The notes under the pieces are model-generated. The model did not search any database. It was not told where the DNA came from and saw only the letters and a program-made list of their open reading frames with translations. 24,058 nucleotides of DNA, taken from positions 1 to 24,058 of IMG/VR virus record IMGVR_UViG_3300027773_000194. One strand, given 5' to 3'. Positions 20,297-24,058 of the stretch are shown here, in pieces. The stretch comes from a virus. Position 1 is the first letter of the stretch; every line of letters starts with the position of its first letter. Both the position numbers and the translations under genes were made by a program.

Positions 20297-20446
20297 CTAA
20301 TGCGCTTGGCAGTCTGGGTTGCAGGAAGCCAGTACGCGGCCTGCCCATTTCTCTTCAGTGGTGCGCCATCGCCGGGCATGCTGATTGAGAAGGCCCCCGG
20401 CACCGGGCAGACTTAAATAAGCTGTCTGCGGCGCATTCGACGGCAT
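20297..20446 (-). CDS. Possible 49-residue gene between capsid and connector genes
   Basis: ATG 20446 is preceded by AAGAG at suitable spacing. It reads MPSNAPQTAYLSLPGAGGLL, then NQHARRWRTTEEKWAGRVLA, and ends in a TAG 23 bases before the connector start. It fills most of the gap after the capsid gene. It is short and has no recognised family, so it may be chance. Confidence 0.4.
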   Translation of the reverse strand: MPSNAPQTAYLSLPGAGGLLNQHARRWRTTEEKWAGRVLASCNPDCQAH

Positions 20447-20483
20447 GAAGCTCTTTCTCTGAGCTGCGAAATGAGGGATTACG

Positions 20484-20510
20484 CCGGCGAGCTTGCGATG
20501 AGCTCGCCGG
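20484..20510. other. Stem-loop downstream of the capsid gene
   Basis: A perfect 10-base stem CCGGCGAGCT / AGCTCGCCGG with a 7-base loop lies 56 bases beyond the capsid stop. There is no T-run on the minus strand, so it is more likely an mRNA 3'-end stabiliser or partial (Rho-type) terminator, which would raise capsid output over downstream genes. Confidence 0.55.
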
Positions 20511-20566
20511 GTTCGAAGTCAGCGGCAGAGGGTCAGCCAGGAACTCCCGCGTGCCTTAAGCCAGGA

Positions 20567-22084
20567 TTAGCCGTTGCCAATATTGGTGATCAGCGCCATT
20601 GACGGCGGGAAATAATGCTGCAGCACCTCGTCGGCATAGACCCCATATTCGTAGCGCCGGGTCCGGAGCGGCCATTCGATCTGGTAATAATCTTGGCGCG
20701 TCCTGATCTGCATGACATTGCCTACGCCCGCGAGCGGATAGGGCAGGGATTTAGCGGTCATTAAGATGGTGCCCGCCGGCATATTGGGATGGACCCTGAC
20801 ATCGACAACGCTGCCGCCCTGCATTGAGAATCGATTGAGATAGGTGCGGACCATAATGCCGCCGCCAATCATCTCCTGAGAAGACTCGAAAATGAAGCGC
20901 TGGGCGGCAGTTTGGGAGCCCGAGAGAATTTTCCGCGAGATGTTCAAGGCCTCTTGCGAGTTGACCCACATGGTGTCGGGAGAAAGCCGGTAAGTGTCCC
21001 ACATAAACTTCAAGGCGGTATCAATTTCGATAATGCCGCCCGCACTATCCGACGTAAGAGGCGTGCCAACCCCCGGGCTCCCGGAAGGCATTGTATAGGT
21101 GTATGATCCAGAATTGGGGATCAGCGCTTGGTAGATGAGACCATCAAACGCTAGGGGATTCGTTGAGTTGTCGCCAGTGCCCAAGCTGGACGCATTCTGA
21201 GTGCCACCCGCGGCCGCGGTAATCACCACAGAGTTAATGCCCGTAATAGCGCCAAGGAGTTCCGAGCCAGGAGCACCCCAAAACCAAGCATAGCCAAGGG
21301 CGCCAGGCACCGGAGTGACGCTTGCGGTGATCGATCCGGTGCTGCCTGTTGTTGGCACGGTAGAATTTGCACTCTTCTTGGCAACGCCGCCGCCGAACTG
21401 ATCCTGTGAGCCGTCGGCATTGGTGCGCGTGATCTGGCCCTGGACGCCGCCGGCAATGCTTCCGTTCATCACGCCATCAAGCGTCAGTGCGGCGCAAATC
21501 ACAGACCAGGTTTGAGCCGTTAATGTGCCCCCAGTAGACGACGCCGCTAGCGTTGGTTGCGGGGTCGTGCCTAACGGGAGTGAAGCGCAGCCGCCGAGGA
21601 TCATGGCCTCCTCGCCAAGCATTAAGGCCTCTAGCCCAGTTTTTGCGGCAAGCGCGCGGATATCATCGAATTCCTGGCCGGCATATTGCGCTTCGAAATC
21701 GACGCTCGTCTCGATGCCAATGCCTTTGTAATTGGCGGTGTAATCTTGCGTCTTCACAGCCATCACGCCGCCGCGATTCGCCGCAGAGACGCCAAAGCGC
21801 AGACCGGTCGTATTGACCGCCGTGATCGCGCGCCAAGAAGCCTGAATGCCGCCTCTACCCGAAACGCGCGGGATCATGTTCCGCAGCGGCGTCAAGACCG
21901 GATAAAGGAACTTGGCGCCGAGTTCGAGGTCATAGAAGGTAAGGCCGGATGTGGCACTTGGATTTTCTGAAAACGTGCTTTTTTCGAGCCCGAGGAGGCT
22001 CTTGAACCGTGGATCCCCGAGCGGTTTTCCTTGCGCGGTCTTAAGCCGGTCCAGAATATCCTGAACATCGGTCTGAATCGTCAT
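20567..22084 (-). CDS. Major capsid protein, HK97 fold, with large insertion (505 aa)
   Basis: ATG 22084 follows AGGAG. The N-terminal part (DVQDILDRLKTAQGKPLGDP, then SGLTFYDLELGAKFLYPVLT, PLRNMIPRVSGRGGIQASWR) and the C-terminal part (QEALNISRKILSGSQTAAQR, VVDVRVHPNMPAGTILMTAK, QDYYQIEWPLRTRRYEYGVY) look like the E-loop/spine-helix and A-domain parts of HK97-type capsids. In between, about residues 190-345, is a Thr/Ser/Gly-rich Ig-like insertion (GSTGSITASVTPVPGALGYA, GTQNASSLGTGDNSTNP) likely to project from the capsid. At 505 residues it is longer than HK97 gp5. It follows the protease gene, as expected. Confidence 0.82.
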   Translation of the reverse strand: MTIQTDVQDILDRLKTAQGKPLGDPRFKSLLGLEKSTFSENPSATSGLTFYDLELGAKFLYPVLTPLRNMIPRVSGRGGIQASWRAITAVNTTGLRFGVSAANRGGVMAVKTQDYTANYKGIGIETSVDFEAQYAGQEFDDIRALAAKTGLEALMLGEEAMILGGCASLPLGTTPQPTLAASSTGGTLTAQTWSVICAALTLDGVMNGSIAGGVQGQITRTNADGSQDQFGGGVAKKSANSTVPTTGSTGSITASVTPVPGALGYAWFWGAPGSELLGAITGINSVVITAAAGGTQNASSLGTGDNSTNPLAFDGLIYQALIPNSGSYTYTMPSGSPGVGTPLTSDSAGGIIEIDTALKFMWDTYRLSPDTMWVNSQEALNISRKILSGSQTAAQRFIFESSQEMIGGGIMVRTYLNRFSMQGGSVVDVRVHPNMPAGTILMTAKSLPYPLAGVGNVMQIRTRQDYYQIEWPLRTRRYEYGVYADEVLQHYFPPSMALITNIGNG

Positions 22085-22200
22085 ATGTTGCTCCTGCCAC
22101 AGAAGGGCGTTGGTGGAAAATGGTGAATCGAATCCTGGACCCGGCGTGTCAGAACGCCAAAATTGAAGAGCCGTCGAAAAAATATGAGGTCAGAGCTGGT

Positions 22201-23298
22201 CTACCGGCCTTTTCGTTGGGCCAGTTTGATGGCGAGAACTGAGAGAGCTTCTGGTCTTGAGAGCAATTCCTCTATGCTACTATTAGGGTCAGTATCGTTG
22301 CCGTCTTCGGCTTTCGAGATTGCCCTGGCAGGGCCCAGGAAAGGCAACGGAAGCGGCTGCTCCTCGATTTTCCTCACTCGCTGCAGCACATCTGCAAGAG
22401 TTTCGGCGAGCATATCGAACCGCTTCTCAATGGCGCCTTTTGCAGCTTTGCCTGACCCACAGCTCGCGCCTAGGACAACCGCGGAGTCATGGAGCTGCTG
22501 AATTATTGCTTCATCGGACGCATTCGTCTTCTCACCGGCTTTGCAGATCGGCGATCGCCGGCCCGGGGCCGCTTTTAGCCTCCCGCCATAAAATTTGCGA
22601 GGCTGCGCGCCCTGTGCGGCGTCTGGCGGACTGACATTCATGGCAGCCCGTAAAATCGCCGCCATTCGGCCAGCAAGCTCGCGCAATTCGGCCGTTGCCT
22701 GATCGTCATCACGTTCGTTTGTTTCGTCCGCGAAAGGTAAATTATGCAGCCAGCCCAAATCCTCGATGATGCGCGCAAGCCGGGCAGCTTTCTCTTCCGG
22801 ACTTCTGAAATGCCGCTTCTCCCTGGTGCCATCAGCCTTAATCATTTCAAACATCGCTTGTGGCAAGCAGGGCAAGTCGACAAGCGAGATTTCGTTTGGC
22901 GCGGCGGTATACCGGCTGCGGCCGTCAGCATCGGTCCAGCGCCGCTCGTAAGTGCCGCCTTGTGAAAAACCGGTATAAACGCCCTCTTGCACCTTTACCC
23001 ATTCGCCGTCGTCGACGACCTTCGCGCAGATTTCAATCTGCTTTGCTTCGTCATTAAAGTTAATGGCCGTTATTTTACCAGCGGCGACGGGGCCGTGCAT
23101 CGCGCGGAGATTGCCGAGAGATTTTCCGCCGCTCGATCTCGCGATCTCCTCTGACCACTTCTGATAAAAGGGTTTGGTCGAGGCATAGTCGCAGATTTCC
23201 CCCGCGCGATCCTCTATTTCTGCGGTGGCAACGCCGTACACAAGGCGCTGCGCCGCATCGACCTTAGTTATTGGAATGAACATACGCAGCGCTGGCAT
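22201..23298 (-). CDS. XkdF/S78-like prohead maturation protease (365 aa)
   Basis: ATG 23298 has AGGAG upstream. Residues 1-150 form the protease-like domain: VYGVATAEIEDRAGEICDYA, then NLRAMHGPVAAGKITAINFN with His68, then VQEGVYTGFSQGGTYERRWT with Ser112, and PNEISLVDLPCLPQAMFEMI. His-Ser spacing and the GFSxGG motif match XkdF/HK97-type (S78) proteases. The following ~200 residues are charged and helical (ELAGRMAAILRAAMNVSPPD, MLAETLADVLQRVRKIEEQP), which suggests a fused scaffold; no separate scaffold gene is visible. It should cut capsid and scaffold during head maturation. Confidence 0.78.
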   Translation of the reverse strand: MPALRMFIPITKVDAAQRLVYGVATAEIEDRAGEICDYASTKPFYQKWSEEIARSSGGKSLGNLRAMHGPVAAGKITAINFNDEAKQIEICAKVVDDGEWVKVQEGVYTGFSQGGTYERRWTDADGRSRYTAAPNEISLVDLPCLPQAMFEMIKADGTREKRHFRSPEEKAARLARIIEDLGWLHNLPFADETNERDDDQATAELRELAGRMAAILRAAMNVSPPDAAQGAQPRKFYGGRLKAAPGRRSPICKAGEKTNASDEAIIQQLHDSAVVLGASCGSGKAAKGAIEKRFDMLAETLADVLQRVRKIEEQPLPLPFLGPARAISKAEDGNDTDPNSSIEELLSRPEALSVLAIKLAQRKGR

Positions 23299-23392
23299 AG
23301 CTACTCCTGAAAGTGAAACTGATGTTCCGATGCATTCCTTGGCTCTGGTAAAACAGCGTCTGAGCAGAGTAATTCAAATTAAAATCCAAGAC

Positions 23393-24058
23393 TCAGAGAG
23401 CGTCTGGCCCGTTTGCACCCCGGATCTCTGACACACAATTGCTGACCGGCGCTCTCGGTTTGCGTAGGCTGGAGAACTCCAAAATTCCAGGACGGTCCCA
23501 ATCGCCTTCAGGACGCAGAATCACCATTGGGCCGCTCTCGAGCGAAATTTGATTTTCGGGGGAGTCGACGTCGAGCATCATTTCGGTATAGCGGTAATCA
23601 GAGAATACAAATGGGCCGCGGCCCGGGATCGGCTTTGCGCCAAATCGCCTCCAAAAGGAATCCAAACCTTGGCGCGAATGGCCATATAGGCGCTTAAACC
23701 CTTTCCGCCGTGCATGGGCGATTCCAGCCCGCACAAGATCGAACGCGAGACTAGAGCTGCGGTAGCGTTTGCGTACGGCAAGCCGCTCGATCTTGGCAAA
23801 GCCGCCGAAAAATCGGACGCGCAAACATCCTGCTGGCTCACCGTCGATGAGACCGAGGAAATGTGTTGCACAATGGTCGTTGCCGTCGAACTCTTCTCCG
23901 TAAGGACAATCCTGCTCCGCCATATAAACCGACGCGCGGATTGAAAAAACCATGAGAAGGTCGTCAAATCCTCGCGCGACCCTGATTTCGGGATGCCGCC
24001 TGGGCTCGGGGGCGGTATCATTTGCAGCCGGCGCGCCGGAATGATGTACCTTAGACAT
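23393..24058 (-). CDS. GNAT-family acetyltransferase, AHL-synthase-like type (221 aa)
   Basis: ATG lies at the last three bases of the window; its ribosome site is not visible. The core has the GNAT/autoinducer-synthase layout: FDDLLMVFSIRASVYMAEQD, HFLGLIDGEPAGCLRVRFFG, then GFAKIERLAVRKRYRSSSLA (acetyl-CoA loop; the usual glycine is poorly kept in RSSSLA), AHARRKGFKRLYGHSRQGLD and FWRRFGAKPI. About 60 residues follow the domain (SLESGPMVILRPEGDWDRPG). It could acetylate a virion or host protein or a small molecule; the substrate is unknown. It is an unusual member of a head-gene operon and is separated from the protease gene by 94 bases. Confidence 0.75.
   Translation of the reverse strand: MSKVHHSGAPAANDTAPEPRRHPEIRVARGFDDLLMVFSIRASVYMAEQDCPYGEEFDGNDHCATHFLGLIDGEPAGCLRVRFFGGFAKIERLAVRKRYRSSSLAFDLVRAGIAHARRKGFKRLYGHSRQGLDSFWRRFGAKPIPGRGPFVFSDYRYTEMMLDVDSPENQISLESGPMVILRPEGDWDRPGILEFSSLRKPRAPVSNCVSEIRGANGPDAL

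Larger units (their letters stand above)
632..24058. mobile_element. Siphovirus-type prophage with GTA-like tail tip (partial)
   Basis: A lysogeny control region (divergent S24 repressor with operators), followed by one long leftward late operon for head, tail, adhesins and lysis, marks this as a prophage. The gene order from tape measure onward (DUF2460, DUF2163, NlpC/P60, large hub) is that of gp11-gp15 of the Rhodobacter GTA and of GTA-related phages. A repressor, holin-like gene and dedicated adhesins argue against a domesticated GTA. The left limit is placed just before the decayed host-like peptidase gene and is an inference. The right limit is outside the window. No integrase, terminase, portal or replication gene is visible. 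Confidence 0.88.

Noticed and set aside
632-24058. Domesticated gene transfer agent
   Set aside because: The tail-tip gene order is GTA-like, but a repressor with operators, holin-like and lysis genes, adhesins and module insertions point to an ordinary temperate phage; tail genes are shared with many phages.
1-24058. CRISPR arrays, tRNA or rRNA genes
   Set aside because: No spaced direct repeats and no cloverleaf-like sequence were noticed on either strand when reading; a tRNAscan or CRISPR search was not possible.

Overview
The window holds most of the late region of a siphovirus-like prophage from an alphaproteobacterium, probably of the Hyphomicrobiales (Rhizobiales; a Methylocystis, Beijerinckia or Bradyrhizobium relative). 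That placement rests on the high-GC coding, a Bradyrhizobium-type ClpP-like pseudogene, GcrA-like and DUF6362-like regulators, and a tail-tip module in gene transfer agent (GTA) order. It is an inference from protein character, not from a search. The prophage runs past the right edge: terminase, portal, integrase and replication genes are not in view.

Left flank (1-631): the first 236 bases are the left end of an IS481-family insertion sequence carrying the transposase start. It sits next to a GCTAGT hexamer, which fits the NCTAGN target preference of IS481. It has landed in a gene that was already decayed, a ClpP-like serine peptidase with two compensating frameshifts.

Control region (632-2360): leftward genes for a DUF6362-like protein and a GcrA-like HTH protein diverge from a rightward S24 (CI/LexA-like) repressor. 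Three GGT-N6-ACC operators lie between them, and a fourth identical site lies beyond the 3' end of the repressor gene. The position of the usual catalytic lysine of the repressor is arginine.

Late operon (24058 to 2361, all leftward, many genes overlapping by 1-4 bases): GNAT acetyltransferase, XkdF/S78-like maturation protease, HK97-fold major capsid protein, a tiny ORF, head-tail connector, gp10-like protein, tail terminator, major tail protein, two tail chaperones, tape measure, a small virion protein, a TIM-barrel/DUF2460 fusion, two small overlapping genes, a DUF2163 hub, a small acidic protein, NlpC/P60 peptidase, the large tail hub, an Mtd-N-like adhesin, an intrinsic terminator, an SGNH hydrolase, another adhesin, and a lysis cassette (lysozyme with a membrane anchor, holin-like protein and coiled-coil proteins).

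How it works together: the head genes build an HK97-type capsid. The connector, terminator and chaperone/tape-measure genes build a flexible tail. The gp12-gp13-gp14-gp15-like block builds the baseplate hub that degrades peptidoglycan. The SGNH hydrolase and adhesins probably act on surface polysaccharide. The most unusual point is domain shuffling: the glycosidase-like TIM barrel, found in the large hub (gp15) of the Rhodobacter GTA, is here fused to the N-terminus of the DUF2460 (gp12-like) protein, and one carbohydrate-binding-like module is inserted in both that protein and the large hub. I saw no clear defence system, CRISPR array, tRNA or diversity-generating retroelement.
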